64,000 bases of DNA, taken from contig JAKIYP010000001.1 in NCBI GenBank assembly GCA_022708505.1, forward strand, positions 19,832-83,831, given 5' to 3'. The notes under the pieces were generated by a model, which made no database searches, was not told the origin of the DNA, and saw nothing but the letters and a program-made list of their open reading frames with translations. Each line of letters begins with the position of its first letter. The stretch's first letter is position 1. The stretch is from Bacteroidota bacterium. GTDB taxonomy: Bacteria; Bacteroidota; Bacteroidia; Bacteroidales; Paludibacteraceae. Both the position numbers and the translations under genes were made by a program. Shown piece after piece: positions 54,324-63,913 of the stretch.

Positions 54324-54698
54324 AATATTAACTTAATAAATTAAAACTCTTGTATATCTGGATTGAAAACCATCGCGACTGGAACAAATTGCGTCACCAG
54401 TCTGTATTTTGCTGAATGAAAAGAATATACATTTTATTAAGAAACAGTTCTAACAACCAAATCAAGCGTACAAATATATATATTATTTGTACAAATATGG
54501 AGATAATTCACGAATATTTTTCAATATCTATTTTGTATTTTTAATTATTATTATATTTTTGTTGTGTTAATAATAAGTGAATAAATTACCAACTGATTTT
54601 ACAGTTATATTTTCATTTTTCTTTTATCACTGTTTGATTACCTTCAGTTTGTTTGTATCTCTGATTCTGAATTTAAACACCTTAAATATTTTACGGTT
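54324..54698. promoter_or_regulatory. 375-base divergent intergenic region with an operator-like palindrome
   Basis: No gene. It must hold the promoters for the 51684 gene (minus) and the 54699 operon (plus). A palindrome GTACAAATA-(7 bases)-TATTTGTAC at 54468-54492 contains a minus-strand TATATTTG (54478-54471), and a nearby second ACAAATATGG follows. The rest is AT-rich without a clear plus-strand TAnnTTTG. Confidence 0.55.
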
Positions 54699-56411
54699 AT
54701 GAAAAAACACCTCCTGCTCCTCTCTGCAACGATCCTTGCATGTAGTCTGAATGCCCAGAATGATGTTCCTAAGTCACTTGAAAGGGGATTAATTCCCTCT
54801 ACTTACAACCGGAACGCACTTACGATTGTGATTCTTGATAACAATTGTACCTATATTTCCGACATTAAACAAGCTACCGATAATATTATCATCCCTGAGA
54901 AATTTGATGACAATACGGTATTAACCAAATGTATTAAATCGGCATCTGGTAAAGATGAAATTTTATCAACGATTAATCAATCTAAATTGGGCAATCAAAT
55001 TCTTTCAACCTGGTTTTCACGTTCTGCAGAGGGCGATTTCAACATGTCGCTGATTGCTGAAAGAGGTATGTATAATGCAACTGCCGACGACATGATTAAA
55101 GCTTCTGCTTCCAAAATTGGAATGAACAAAATAAAAGATGCGGGACAGGCATTGGTAAACAACAGTTACATACAGGTAATTGAGTTTAAAGATGTAATTA
55201 CCATGAAGGAGTATTACGACAAACAGGATGCTGCAAATTACAATTATGCAAAGGCCAATAATACGCAATACAAACCTGTTGAACGTACCAAAAACGGATG
55301 GAAAGGAAGTTCGGTTTCCTATTTATTCAAGATTGACCCTGCCTATGTGGATTTGCTATTCAATGACATGTGGATTTATGCTGATGACGACCCGGCAGTC
55401 AGAACACAAAAAAAGGAATTGTTCGACAATGCAAACTTCAGTTTCAGTTTTGTTATGGAAGTTGCAAACGAAGCCGAGGGAACACAGGACAATCCGAATC
55501 CAAACACAGGATTACCTGTGCAATTAACAAGGGAACAACTCTTTGCCAGGTTAGTTAATAGTGGTATTAAAGCCTCATTATATGAATTTGAAACAAAATA
55601 CGAACCTTTCCGGGTAAAAACAGCCCTTCAGACCAGAAAGCCCTTACAAGCAAAAATCGGAACAAAAGAAGGTATTGGAGTTGATCAGCGTTTCTTCGTA
55701 CTCGAAAACATCATGAATTCAAAAGGAGAAATCAAATCAAAAAGACAAGGAGTTATACTCGTAAAGAAAGTTGAAAACAATTCTGTTGTTGCGACTGCCT
55801 CAAATATTCCGATGTCCAAATTCTATCAGACTGCTGGCAAAAGATTAGAACCGGGTATGACCATGCAACAACGCAATGACTATGGTGTTGGGCTTTCGAT
55901 GGGTGCTGGTGGAGGTGCTTTGGGTGGATTTTACATGAAAGCCGAGGGAAATCTGGCAACTATTTCTCGCATGTTACCGGGAATCGAAAATTTAATAAAA
56001 GTAACCCAATTGAAAGTGTTTGGTTCTGTAGCATTTGACGCCAAGGATTATACTACATTCGATGAAACCACATTCACCAGGGTCCAATTAGGTATTTCAA
56101 AAGGTTTTTATTTTATGAGAAATTTTTCCATAGCACCATTTATAGCGTACGGTTCTGAAAGTGCAACTCCCATGTCATATCCTGAGGGGTACACCATTAA
56201 TGCTGACTTTTTAAATATTGGCACATACTTTACAGCCAATATCTTATACAATCTTCAATTAGTGGCAACCTTGAATATTTATGGATTATTAGGTACTGCT
56301 TATGAAAAATATGACGGTGAAATAACAGGAACCTATCCTTATTCTTATGACTATTATTTTGATGGGCGAACAGGCGCCAATTTGGAATTTGGATTAAGAT
56401 ATGAATTCTAA
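54699..56411 (+). CDS. Outer-membrane beta-barrel protein of the 54.7-60.3 kb operon
   Basis: 570 residues. Signal peptide MKKHLLLLSATILACSLNAQ. N-terminal two thirds soluble and beta/alpha mixed (contains VKTALQTRKPLQAKIGTKEG and an SH3-like stretch), C-terminal third (about 395-570) a glycine- and aromatic-rich barrel ending in LEFGLRYEF, the terminal aromatic outer-membrane signature. First gene of a plus-strand operon of five. Not recognised as a named family. Confidence 0.8.
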   Translation: MKKHLLLLSATILACSLNAQNDVPKSLERGLIPSTYNRNALTIVILDNNCTYISDIKQATDNIIIPEKFDDNTVLTKCIKSASGKDEILSTINQSKLGNQILSTWFSRSAEGDFNMSLIAERGMYNATADDMIKASASKIGMNKIKDAGQALVNNSYIQVIEFKDVITMKEYYDKQDAANYNYAKANNTQYKPVERTKNGWKGSSVSYLFKIDPAYVDLLFNDMWIYADDDPAVRTQKKELFDNANFSFSFVMEVANEAEGTQDNPNPNTGLPVQLTREQLFARLVNSGIKASLYEFETKYEPFRVKTALQTRKPLQAKIGTKEGIGVDQRFFVLENIMNSKGEIKSKRQGVILVKKVENNSVVATASNIPMSKFYQTAGKRLEPGMTMQQRNDYGVGLSMGAGGGALGGFYMKAEGNLATISRMLPGIENLIKVTQLKVFGSVAFDAKDYTTFDETTFTRVQLGISKGFYFMRNFSIAPFIAYGSESATPMSYPEGYTINADFLNIGTYFTANILYNLQLVATLNIYGLLGTAYEKYDGEITGTYPYSYDYYFDGRTGANLEFGLRYEF

Positions 56412-56428
56412 ACATTTAAATCTTTTAT

Positions 56429-56941
56429 ATGAACACTAAAAACATTATATTAATTGTACTTTCCATTGTTGTATTAACTTCAATTAACGGGCAATCCCGC
56501 AAGGATTTAAAAGCCATTTACCACAGTCAGTACAGCTACGAAGTGATGTGTCTGGGTGTGGGTCAGGACGGCACCAAAGCCATCAAGGTATGGAGTTATG
56601 GCAAAACAGCTGAAATAGCAGCACACAATGCCAAAAGAGATGCCGTTGCAGCTGTAATTTTCAAAGGCGTTCCCGGTGGTAACGGAGCTGCGCCTACTCC
56701 GCCTATTTTAGGTGTCGATGGCTACGAAAAAAACCAGACTTTTTTTGATGAATTTTTCAAAGCCGGGGGAATGTATCTCGGATTTATTAACCTGACAGCC
56801 GATGGAGTTCCCAGTGGAGCTGACAGAATAAAGACTGATAAAGGATTCAAAGTAGCCATATATGCTTCTGTGAATTTTGACGCACTAAGAAAATACCTGG
56901 AAGAACAAGGAATAGCCAGACGACTTGATGCTGGTTTTTAA
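56429..56941 (+). CDS. LPP20-like secreted protein
   Basis: 170 residues. Signal peptide ending TSINGQ (about 22). The mature part, EVMCLGVGQDGTKAIKVWSY and TAEIAAHNAKRDAVAAVIFK, fits the LPP20/FlgP-type pattern (an early Gly strand, then a helix 'A..nAkrdA...l'). Not a lipoprotein: no Cys at the cleavage site. Second in the operon, 17 bases after the barrel gene. One of three similar proteins in the cluster. Confidence 0.7.
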   Translation: MNTKNIILIVLSIVVLTSINGQSRKDLKAIYHSQYSYEVMCLGVGQDGTKAIKVWSYGKTAEIAAHNAKRDAVAAVIFKGVPGGNGAAPTPPILGVDGYEKNQTFFDEFFKAGGMYLGFINLTADGVPSGADRIKTDKGFKVAIYASVNFDALRKYLEEQGIARRLDAGF

Positions 56942-56976
56942 ACACTTGTAAATAATAACTTATAAAGCAATACACC

Positions 56977-57948
56977 ATGAAAAAAACACTTATTTTATTT
57001 GTGATTACCATTATTTGTGCTTCTGTTTCGGGACAGGCAAAGAAACCAACCATCATGGTTGTTCCCAGCGATGCGTTTTGTATCAGCAAGGGATATTTTA
57101 CAACCGTCAATCTGAACGGAAGCGAACAAAAAATTCCTGATTTCAAGAAAGCCATGCAGGAAGACAGTCAGATACGCTTAGTGATTACCAAAATGGGAAG
57201 CATCATGTCGGACCGTGGATTTCCGCTTAAAGATTTGGAACAAACACTCAAAAGCATTGAAACTGAAAGTGCCGAGTTGGCTATGATGGCTTCTAAATCT
57301 TCCGGCGCCGCCATCAGTGAATCGCCGATAGACATCCTGAGAAGAACCGCAAAGGCAGATATCATCATGGATTTGGATTACACAATCAAACGGCAGGGAC
57401 CAAGTCAGATTATCACATTCAATCTAAGGGGATTAGATGCTTACTCAAACAAACAAGTTGCTGCTGCTGCCGGTGTGGGAGCTCCATCTTCATTTGCAAC
57501 AGCTGATTTACTGCTGGAAGAAGCTGTATTAAGTCACATGGATGCTTTCAACGGTCAGTTAAGTAAACATTTTGAAGACATGTTTACCAACGGTCGTGAA
57601 GTAACGGTAGTTGTGCGTGTCTGGACAGGAGCTCCAGTGGATCTGGAAGAAGATTTCGATGTAAATGGAACTACTGATATGCTTTCAATACACATTGAAA
57701 ACTGGATGGCGGAAAATACGGTATCAGGAAGATTTTCAACCAGCGATGCTACTGAAAATGTGCTGAAGATGGAACAGGTTCGTATTCCTATGATGTATAA
57801 AAGCTCCAGTGGCAGGGAAATGGCGATGGATACACGTCGTTTTGTATCAAATTTAAGCAGGTATCTCGCCAACGCCCCTTTCAATATTGAAACTAAAATA
57901 TATCAACGCGGATTGGGTGAATGTTGGTTAATCATCGGAGAAAAATAA
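56977..57948 (+). CDS. DUF6175 family periplasmic protein
   Basis: 323 residues, signal peptide ending SVSGQA (about 20). Recognised by KKPTIMVVPSDAFCISKGYF and ITKMGSIMSDRGFPLKDLEQ with a tail FNIETKIYQRGLGECWLIIG. It looks like a CsgG/TolB N-terminal-type fold (VVPSD; a strand-helix with SDRGF). Function unknown. Operon member, 35 bases after the LPP20-like gene. Confidence 0.8.
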   Translation: MKKTLILFVITIICASVSGQAKKPTIMVVPSDAFCISKGYFTTVNLNGSEQKIPDFKKAMQEDSQIRLVITKMGSIMSDRGFPLKDLEQTLKSIETESAELAMMASKSSGAAISESPIDILRRTAKADIIMDLDYTIKRQGPSQIITFNLRGLDAYSNKQVAAAAGVGAPSSFATADLLLEEAVLSHMDAFNGQLSKHFEDMFTNGREVTVVVRVWTGAPVDLEEDFDVNGTTDMLSIHIENWMAENTVSGRFSTSDATENVLKMEQVRIPMMYKSSSGREMAMDTRRFVSNLSRYLANAPFNIETKIYQRGLGECWLIIGEK

Positions 57949-57963
57949 TTAAAATCGATAAAC

Positions 57964-59031
57964 ATGAAAAATCTCATCAAACGATTGATATTGCTACTCA
58001 TAATTGCAGTTAGTATACCCCACTCATTTGGGCAGAACAGTGCTGCACAAAGCGATGACTTCAAACGCATCGCCATTGCACCCACCTTATCTCCTGAATT
58101 GAACAATTACCCTCAGGCCTCATTGAATATTCTGAAGAATAAGATGAAGAATATCGTAAGTCTGAATGGCATGAGTGCCCTGGAAGGCAGCAACATCTTC
58201 ATTATTTACCCGCAAATTTCGGTGATTAAAAGTGAAGTTACAGCAACAAGTCCTGCTATGTATGCATTGCGACTGGAAGTGATTTTTAATGTAGCCGATT
58301 TCTACACCGGGAATGTTTATGCCAGTGCTGCTCACGAAGTGGCAGGTGTGGGCAGAACAGAACAGGTAGCCTATAATGCTGCTTTTCAGCAGATACCCGA
58401 CAGAGCCGGCAAATACAAGGTAATGATGGAAAAAGCCAAAACAGAAATCATTGGATATTACAACACCCACTGCGACCTGGCTATTTCACGCGCTAAAAGC
58501 CTTGCTGCACAACGAAGATGGAGCGATGCACTCGATTTATTGAATTCGGTTCCTCCCGTATCCCGCGAATGCTTCGATAAAGCTAACCTGGCTGCTGAAG
58601 AAATTGCACGTAACATGCCGGTTATCATCCCTACAGAACATCCCGTTGACGATGCACAGGCAAAAGCGAAAGAAGTTGAAACCCAAGACATGGTAGAATT
58701 GGGCAACAATGTATTTATTCGCTATAAAAGTGCCAGGTTAATTGGTGATATTACAACAGTCTATTTTGAGCTGATAAGTAGAAACGAAGATGATTTCGAC
58801 CAACATTTTTACAGAATCTACGAGACATTCATCATCAACGAAAAAGGAGAAGAACTGCGGATAAAACAAATGAAAGTCGGAAAAAAGGAAAGCAATTACT
58901 ACATAAAAGCCACGCTCATTCCGGAAGTAAATACCGAGCTGGTATGCGAATTTCCGAAGGTTAAAGAAATAAAAATGCTTCGGTTTATGATAAATGACAA
59001 TCTTTTCAGGTTTAAAAATATTGTGCTTTGA
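57964..59031 (+). CDS. Periplasmic protein, CsgG/TolB-like N-terminus
   Basis: 355 residues. Signal peptide (about 1-23, ending SFGQ). Residues 30-175 resemble a CsgG-like or TolB-N fold: KRIAIAPTLSPELNNYPQAS, GSNIFIIYPQISVIKSEVTA, YALRLEVIFNVADFYTGNVY; then a TPR-like helix pair (LAAQRRWSDALDLLNSVPPV) and a beta domain at about 240-355 (VFIRYKSARLIGDITTVYFE). No named family. 15 bases after the DUF6175 gene. Confidence 0.75.
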   Translation: MKNLIKRLILLLIIAVSIPHSFGQNSAAQSDDFKRIAIAPTLSPELNNYPQASLNILKNKMKNIVSLNGMSALEGSNIFIIYPQISVIKSEVTATSPAMYALRLEVIFNVADFYTGNVYASAAHEVAGVGRTEQVAYNAAFQQIPDRAGKYKVMMEKAKTEIIGYYNTHCDLAISRAKSLAAQRRWSDALDLLNSVPPVSRECFDKANLAAEEIARNMPVIIPTEHPVDDAQAKAKEVETQDMVELGNNVFIRYKSARLIGDITTVYFELISRNEDDFDQHFYRIYETFIINEKGEELRIKQMKVGKKESNYYIKATLIPEVNTELVCEFPKVKEIKMLRFMINDNLFRFKNIVL

Positions 59032-59050
59032 AACTAAAAAACAACTCGCT

Positions 59051-60331
59051 ATGAGAAGAATCATATTTTTAAGCTTCATCCTGCTATCGATAGCGGCAGT
59101 TGCACAAGTATCGGTACTGGAGAAAAGCGGAAAGAAACCGGGATGGATTATGGAGATGGAACGGGGCTTCATTATTGGAATTGGAAAAGCAGGTGATATT
59201 CAACTGGCTCAGGACAATGCCATGCTACAGGTTAAAGCCCAGATTGTAAGCTCTGTTGCAGATAACATTGTTTCAAGTTCGGAATTGAGAACTATTGAAG
59301 TTACGGCTGAGAATATCTCAAAACAATTTCAGAGTTTTTCAGGCGTCATCACTTCCCAATCGGCTACTCAGGATTTCCTGCACGGCATTTCGAAAGTTAA
59401 CGTGAGTGACTTTTATTGGGAAAAACTGCAGGATAAAAATACCAAAGCAGTATATTATCAGTATTTCATCAAGTATCCTTTCAGTCAGTGGGACCTGGAA
59501 AAATTGGTAGCTGATTTCAAAATGAAAGACAGGGAATTGACAGAAACATTAGAAAAAACACTGGAACGTCTTAACACCTTTAAATCAATCGAGGAATTAA
59601 GAGAATGTAAATCTATACTGACCGGATTACAACAATACTTTATAGATCAACGCAAAACAAAAGCACAAATCGGAATCGAGCGTGCTTTACAACTTCTTGG
59701 CTCTGTCATAATCAGGAATGAAAACAGCTCATTGGGCATTTTGCGTTATGCTTTGTACATCGACAATCGCATCGTGACCTATTCTTCCCGTCCAACTGTC
59801 AAGGCACCCTGTGCAATTATTGAAGACCGGAAAACCGGCACAGAAATTTGCGAAATGAAATACCGCTATGATGAGTGCTATGGAGATGTTGATAACAAAA
59901 TTTTCATTAGTTACAACATTCCTGAAGGGAAAAAAGCCGAAAACACCTTTTACTTCGACATCAACGAAAATAAAGCTGAGTTAAATCTGATTGGCACGAT
60001 CAGGATAAACGGTGGAGATATCGACAATGAGGTTGTAAGAAATGCAAGTTGCAAAATAGAACTTTCATCCAAGTTTGATAGTCCGACAACCATCACCAAC
60101 ATTACCCTGGAATGGAAGCAAAACGGAATAGTCATCGACATTCCGGTCAATCAAACGATTAAAGGAAAAGGAGTTCATGTTGTAGAGTACATCATACCTT
60201 CTATCCCGATGGCAGCAGTGTCAACCATGTTGTTCCCCGAAAATAAGGTGAATGGTTCAATAACCTATACATCAGGTAACCAAACACAACGAATCAGAAT
60301 TTACCAACGGGATTATATTACCTCCTGGTAA
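59051..60331 (+). CDS. LPP20-like protein, longer form
   Basis: 426 residues with signal peptide MRRIIFLSFILLSIAAVAQ. The start of the mature part matches LPP20: KPGWIMEMERGFIIGIGKAG, then DIQLAQDNAMLQVKAQIVSS ('A..nA...ak..i'), and a conserved YYQYFIKYPF. Central coiled helix (KDRELTETLEKTLERLN), C-terminal beta domains. I chose ATG 59051; the longer frame would overlap the previous gene and lose the signal. Last in the plus-strand operon, convergent with the gene at 60333. Confidence 0.78.
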   Translation: MRRIIFLSFILLSIAAVAQVSVLEKSGKKPGWIMEMERGFIIGIGKAGDIQLAQDNAMLQVKAQIVSSVADNIVSSSELRTIEVTAENISKQFQSFSGVITSQSATQDFLHGISKVNVSDFYWEKLQDKNTKAVYYQYFIKYPFSQWDLEKLVADFKMKDRELTETLEKTLERLNTFKSIEELRECKSILTGLQQYFIDQRKTKAQIGIERALQLLGSVIIRNENSSLGILRYALYIDNRIVTYSSRPTVKAPCAIIEDRKTGTEICEMKYRYDECYGDVDNKIFISYNIPEGKKAENTFYFDINENKAELNLIGTIRINGGDIDNEVVRNASCKIELSSKFDSPTTITNITLEWKQNGIVIDIPVNQTIKGKGVHVVEYIIPSIPMAAVSTMLFPENKVNGSITYTSGNQTQRIRIYQRDYITSW

Positions 60332-60332
60332 A

Positions 60333-61712
60333 TTATTTTAAAATAGCCTCTTCTATCTCTCTGAAATAGCGGGTGTTGATCTGTTTAACAAATTCGTTAT
60401 AAGCTTCAATGCCCGCTTTCCCGGGAGTCAGTTGCATTCCTTTCACCGGCGATATTTCTGTAATATATTTAATTTTGTTGTTGGTATCAGTCACAACAAT
60501 GGTACCCGTTAGTATGCTGGTATAAATACCGTTAGCGAAACTTTGCTGTTTAGTTTCTGTTTCAACAACGCAAACAAAATCCTCGCTGTTATTCTCAGAT
60601 GCATATCCTTTTGATTTACTCAGATTGACAAACGTTTTTCTAACCATCCCATCTGATATTTCAACACCTGCATTGCTTTCCTTTATTTCAAACCTGATTG
60701 TCGGCTTAGAAATGTAAACAGGTATGGTAAGTGTATTGAGAGAAATATCGAGGATGGCCCTGCGAACCACGAAATCGGCGGACGACTCAACCAGCATTGT
60801 ATTTATATCCGGCATCACCCTAAAAGTCTCCTCTTTATTCAAAGAACGGGTTTTACCAATTGAAAACTGAGCCTGACCCTTTTCATCCGTAATCACGATT
60901 GCAGGTTGAATAGCTCTTTCAGAATAGTGCGCCAACAATGGAAATCCTGAAACAGGCTTGCCTTTTTCATCCATCAGGCGAAAAGTGAGCTTATCACGGT
61001 TAATTTCTCCGGATGAGATCACCTGAATTTCAGGATGCGATGGTTCAATCTTCAGCGAAGATAATATAGCATTCAGCCGCGAAAAGGACTGGACAACCAG
61101 ATTTTGTTCCTTGTTGTCGATTGACACGACAATAGTCTCATTCAGATAGAGTTTAACAGCATCAACCGTTTTGGCATAATTTACCAACGCCTGTTTCAAA
61201 TCTCTATTTTTTTCAGCATCTGTTGCAAGTTTAAAATAAGATGCCGCATTCTGCACTGCCGCCTGTCGCTTCAGTTGTTGCTGTTCATAATATTTCCTTT
61301 TCGATAAGCGGTAGTACACCCAGTAGTTTTTCTTATCGGCATAGGTTGCCACCAACTCATATCCATCCAGTTCGGTGGAAACCCGCGAACGAATCAGCGA
61401 GTTGAATTCATCTTTTATTTTATCATCTCTTACCAATGTCACCAATACATTGGAAGAAAAAAGTTGTACCGATATCTCGGATGCCAGTTCGTTAAGCGCA
61501 TCCTTACGGGCTCTTTCGACATGGGTGTTTTGTTTTTTATAGATGGGTGCAGAACCAATACCAATAAAATACTCCGGGTCAGAAAGCTGGGTATTCACCC
61601 AATCAGGAACTATTTTTTTCCTGAAGCATGCATGCACATTGACACCTTGCATCAACAGCACCAAAACGAAACAATAAACTGAGATCTTGATCGAAAATTT
61701 ATTTCTCGGGAT
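60333..61712 (-). CDS. LPP20-like protein with PASTA/CNA-like beta tail
   Basis: About 459 residues. MIPRNKFSIKISVYCFVLVL signal, with Cys just after VHA (possible lipoprotein). LPP20-like part: VPDWVNTQLSDPEYFIGIGS, THVERARKDALNELASEISV, YWVYYRLSKRKYYEQQQ; a helical region follows, then beta domains (KLTFRLMDEKGKPVSGFPLL is a CNA-B-like strand; SKPTIRFEIKESNAGVEISD). Starts within the last 14 bases of the upstream gene (ATG 61712). Same strand as the next two genes. Confidence 0.72.
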   Translation of the reverse strand: MPRNKFSIKISVYCFVLVLLMQGVNVHACFRKKIVPDWVNTQLSDPEYFIGIGSAPIYKKQNTHVERARKDALNELASEISVQLFSSNVLVTLVRDDKIKDEFNSLIRSRVSTELDGYELVATYADKKNYWVYYRLSKRKYYEQQQLKRQAAVQNAASYFKLATDAEKNRDLKQALVNYAKTVDAVKLYLNETIVVSIDNKEQNLVVQSFSRLNAILSSLKIEPSHPEIQVISSGEINRDKLTFRLMDEKGKPVSGFPLLAHYSERAIQPAIVITDEKGQAQFSIGKTRSLNKEETFRVMPDINTMLVESSADFVVRRAILDISLNTLTIPVYISKPTIRFEIKESNAGVEISDGMVRKTFVNLSKSKGYASENNSEDFVCVVETETKQQSFANGIYTSILTGTIVVTDTNNKIKYITEISPVKGMQLTPGKAGIEAYNEFVKQINTRYFREIEEAILK

Positions 61713-63066
61713 CATAAGCTCTGATTTTTTTAAACATATCCATGGCAGCAACCGATGCAAAGTTTTGCTCAAATGACGCTTTTTCGGTCAACACCGTCCG
61801 GGCATCAAACAATTGCCTCATTGAATTCAAACGTGCCTGGTCTGTATACATTGTATCTCTCCTTCCCTCCCCCCAATCGCCGGGAAACAAGTCACGTTGG
61901 TCATATTCACTGCTCGCGTAAACAACCTTGTCTGAATATGTTTTCTCAATTATATCCGCTGCAACTACAATGGTATTTTCGACCCGGATAAACTCATAAC
62001 CGAACTGAATCGTTGCATGAGCTGTTTGTGAACATTCGAGATAATACACCTTTCTGAATTTTTGCTGCCTGTCTTTGTCTGTATAACGCAGAAATGCCTT
62101 TCGTTCCGTTTTGTTGATTTTCGAAACGGAGTAAACCGATTTTTTGATATCACCCGACAAAAATACCCTGATGGGAATCACCAGACTGGCATCGAATGGC
62201 AAATTATGTTGCAGGGCAAGTCGTTGCTCCTCCAACATACGACGTGTGTAATCGGTTGATACTATCTTCAGCAAAGGATCGTTTTGTTTAGCAAACTCCT
62301 GTTTAGTCATTTGTTCAATTTCCGAGGCCAGAAAAGGGTAAGCATAAGCCTGCTTAAATGGCTGAATGGCAATGGTAAGCACAGCATATTGCAGGGATTC
62401 TTTTTGCAGGGACGCGGCATCTTTGTATGTCGGATTGACTTTCAACAAACGTCCAAAAGCAAAATAAGCGGAACGATACAACCTGCCATCAAAATACTTG
62501 CGTCCCTCTCTGTATATCGGTTCACAAACGGCAAAAGCATGCAACTCGATGGCACGTTCATAATTCCGGTCAATGCTCATTACCTCCTGAAACAGCCTTT
62601 CTGCCTCACTGAACTGCTCTTTGTCGAGCGCTTCCTGTGCTTTTGTATAGGTTACCCGTAAATGGCGGATTTTCGCCTCGTCAAATTGTCCCCGGGCTTT
62701 ATGACTGACATCAAAATCAACCTTAAATTCCGCCGTCTTTTGCTGCAGGTTCTGCAATTCAAGGAAATAAGCCACAACCTGATTATCCTGTAATGCCATA
62801 TATGCATCGTTGATTTTCGATTCCAGCTCGTCACCGTATCTTTTCGCTGCACGCATCAGTCCGATTCGGGCATCATCATTTTTTTCAAACTTCTTCCGAA
62901 GCGAAAAAACATAATTATCCACAGCCTGACGGTACATCTCAGCCTGTTCATACTTAACAGCCTGGCGCACATATCTTTTTGAGGCGCAACCGGCCAAAAT
63001 CAACAGGAATAAAGCTATGAAAAACCAATTAAAAACGTTATTATTAAGTCTGATCATTCGCAACAA
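61699..63066 (-). CDS. Lipoprotein with TPR and CsgG-like domains
   Basis: 455 residues. Lipobox LILAGCAS; TPR-like helices at about 35-60 and 130-200 (DKEQFSEAERLFQEVMSIDR; GRLYRSAYFAFGRLLKVNPT); then TIAIQPFKQAYAYPFLASEI with KIVSTDYTRRMLEEQRLALQ, the pattern of CsgG/LpoB-like folds (strand 'iAvlPF', then 'v.R..l..il.Eq'). Probable outer-membrane lipoprotein. Start ATG 63066 or 63057. Overlaps the downstream gene by 14 bases. Confidence 0.75.
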   Translation of the reverse strand: MLRMIRLNNNVFNWFFIALFLLILAGCASKRYVRQAVKYEQAEMYRQAVDNYVFSLRKKFEKNDDARIGLMRAAKRYGDELESKINDAYMALQDNQVVAYFLELQNLQQKTAEFKVDFDVSHKARGQFDEAKIRHLRVTYTKAQEALDKEQFSEAERLFQEVMSIDRNYERAIELHAFAVCEPIYREGRKYFDGRLYRSAYFAFGRLLKVNPTYKDAASLQKESLQYAVLTIAIQPFKQAYAYPFLASEIEQMTKQEFAKQNDPLLKIVSTDYTRRMLEEQRLALQHNLPFDASLVIPIRVFLSGDIKKSVYSVSKINKTERKAFLRYTDKDRQQKFRKVYYLECSQTAHATIQFGYEFIRVENTIVVAADIIEKTYSDKVVYASSEYDQRDLFPGDWGEGRRDTMYTDQARLNSMRQLFDARTVLTEKASFEQNFASVAAMDMFKKIRAYDPEK

Positions 63067-63073
63067 AAAATCA

Positions 63074-63841
63074 TTAATTCAAACTACTGATGGTAAACCC
63101 ACCTTCAATCTCACCCCTATTAATTTTGAACACATTCCAACCATTTCCTGTTTTTCCTACAGGCACATAAAAGGTGTTGGTTAATTCGTTGTTGTTATAA
63201 ACCCTTACAACAGCTTTTGATTTAGAAAGCGCGTTGGATAAAGCCCTGTTAGTGTTCGTATAATCATGAACGTAACAGGTATAAACCGCGTTTTTATCAG
63301 CACGGTAAATGGTAATTGTTTCCGGTCCGTACCCATTCGTATCGTCCCGGTCGAGCCGTGCTGCTCCATCTCCTGAACTATGCATCTTGTGATAAGAAAT
63401 GTGATAGGCACCTTCTTTCACCAGATGTAAATCGAGATCCGACGGACTGCTATCCCAATCCAGCACAATGCGCACAGCCCCTAATTCAGTTCTGGGAGAT
63501 ACCGTAAATCGATTATAAAAAATTGTATTGGCAATAACTTCAAAGCGATAATTCGCGGTAATATATCCGTTCTTAGAAAATGAAAAGTAATAAATACCAT
63601 CCGCTTGTTTCTCAAAAAGAATTTTACCTCCTGGGTCGGTTGTAAACTCACCAACATCCCTGATATTGATTACACCATCCGAAACCACATCACCTGTAAG
63701 AGCGTCAAAGAAACGCAGGGTAAACTTATCCTCGTGCATTTCAGTCTGCACATCTTCGAGCAAATCACGCATCTTGTCGATTTGCGAATTCGCTGCAAAA
63801 TAAATGACCGATAACAAAATCAAAACAAGTCCTCTTTTCAT
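63074..63841 (-). CDS. YfaP/DUF2135-like secreted protein
   Basis: 255 residues. Signal peptide ending AANSQ (about 19). Carboxypeptidase-regulatory-like domain at about 35-110 (TLRFFDALTGDVVSDGVINI), then the DUF2135/YfaP block VRIVLDWDSSPSDLDLHLVK with AYHISYHKM and LDRDDTNGYGPETITI, the Asp-rich signature. No enzyme motif. First of three minus-strand genes of the cluster, 7 bases before the lipoprotein gene. Confidence 0.8.
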   Translation of the reverse strand: MKRGLVLILLSVIYFAANSQIDKMRDLLEDVQTEMHEDKFTLRFFDALTGDVVSDGVINIRDVGEFTTDPGGKILFEKQADGIYYFSFSKNGYITANYRFEVIANTIFYNRFTVSPRTELGAVRIVLDWDSSPSDLDLHLVKEGAYHISYHKMHSSGDGAARLDRDDTNGYGPETITIYRADKNAVYTCYVHDYTNTNRALSNALSKSKAVVRVYNNNELTNTFYVPVGKTGNGWNVFKINRGEIEGGFTISSLN

Positions 63842-63913
63842 AATAATTAAATTTAAATTTTATTCACCTTACAATATAGTACTCCCCATTATTAGGACAA
63901 TTTCAGCAGCAAG

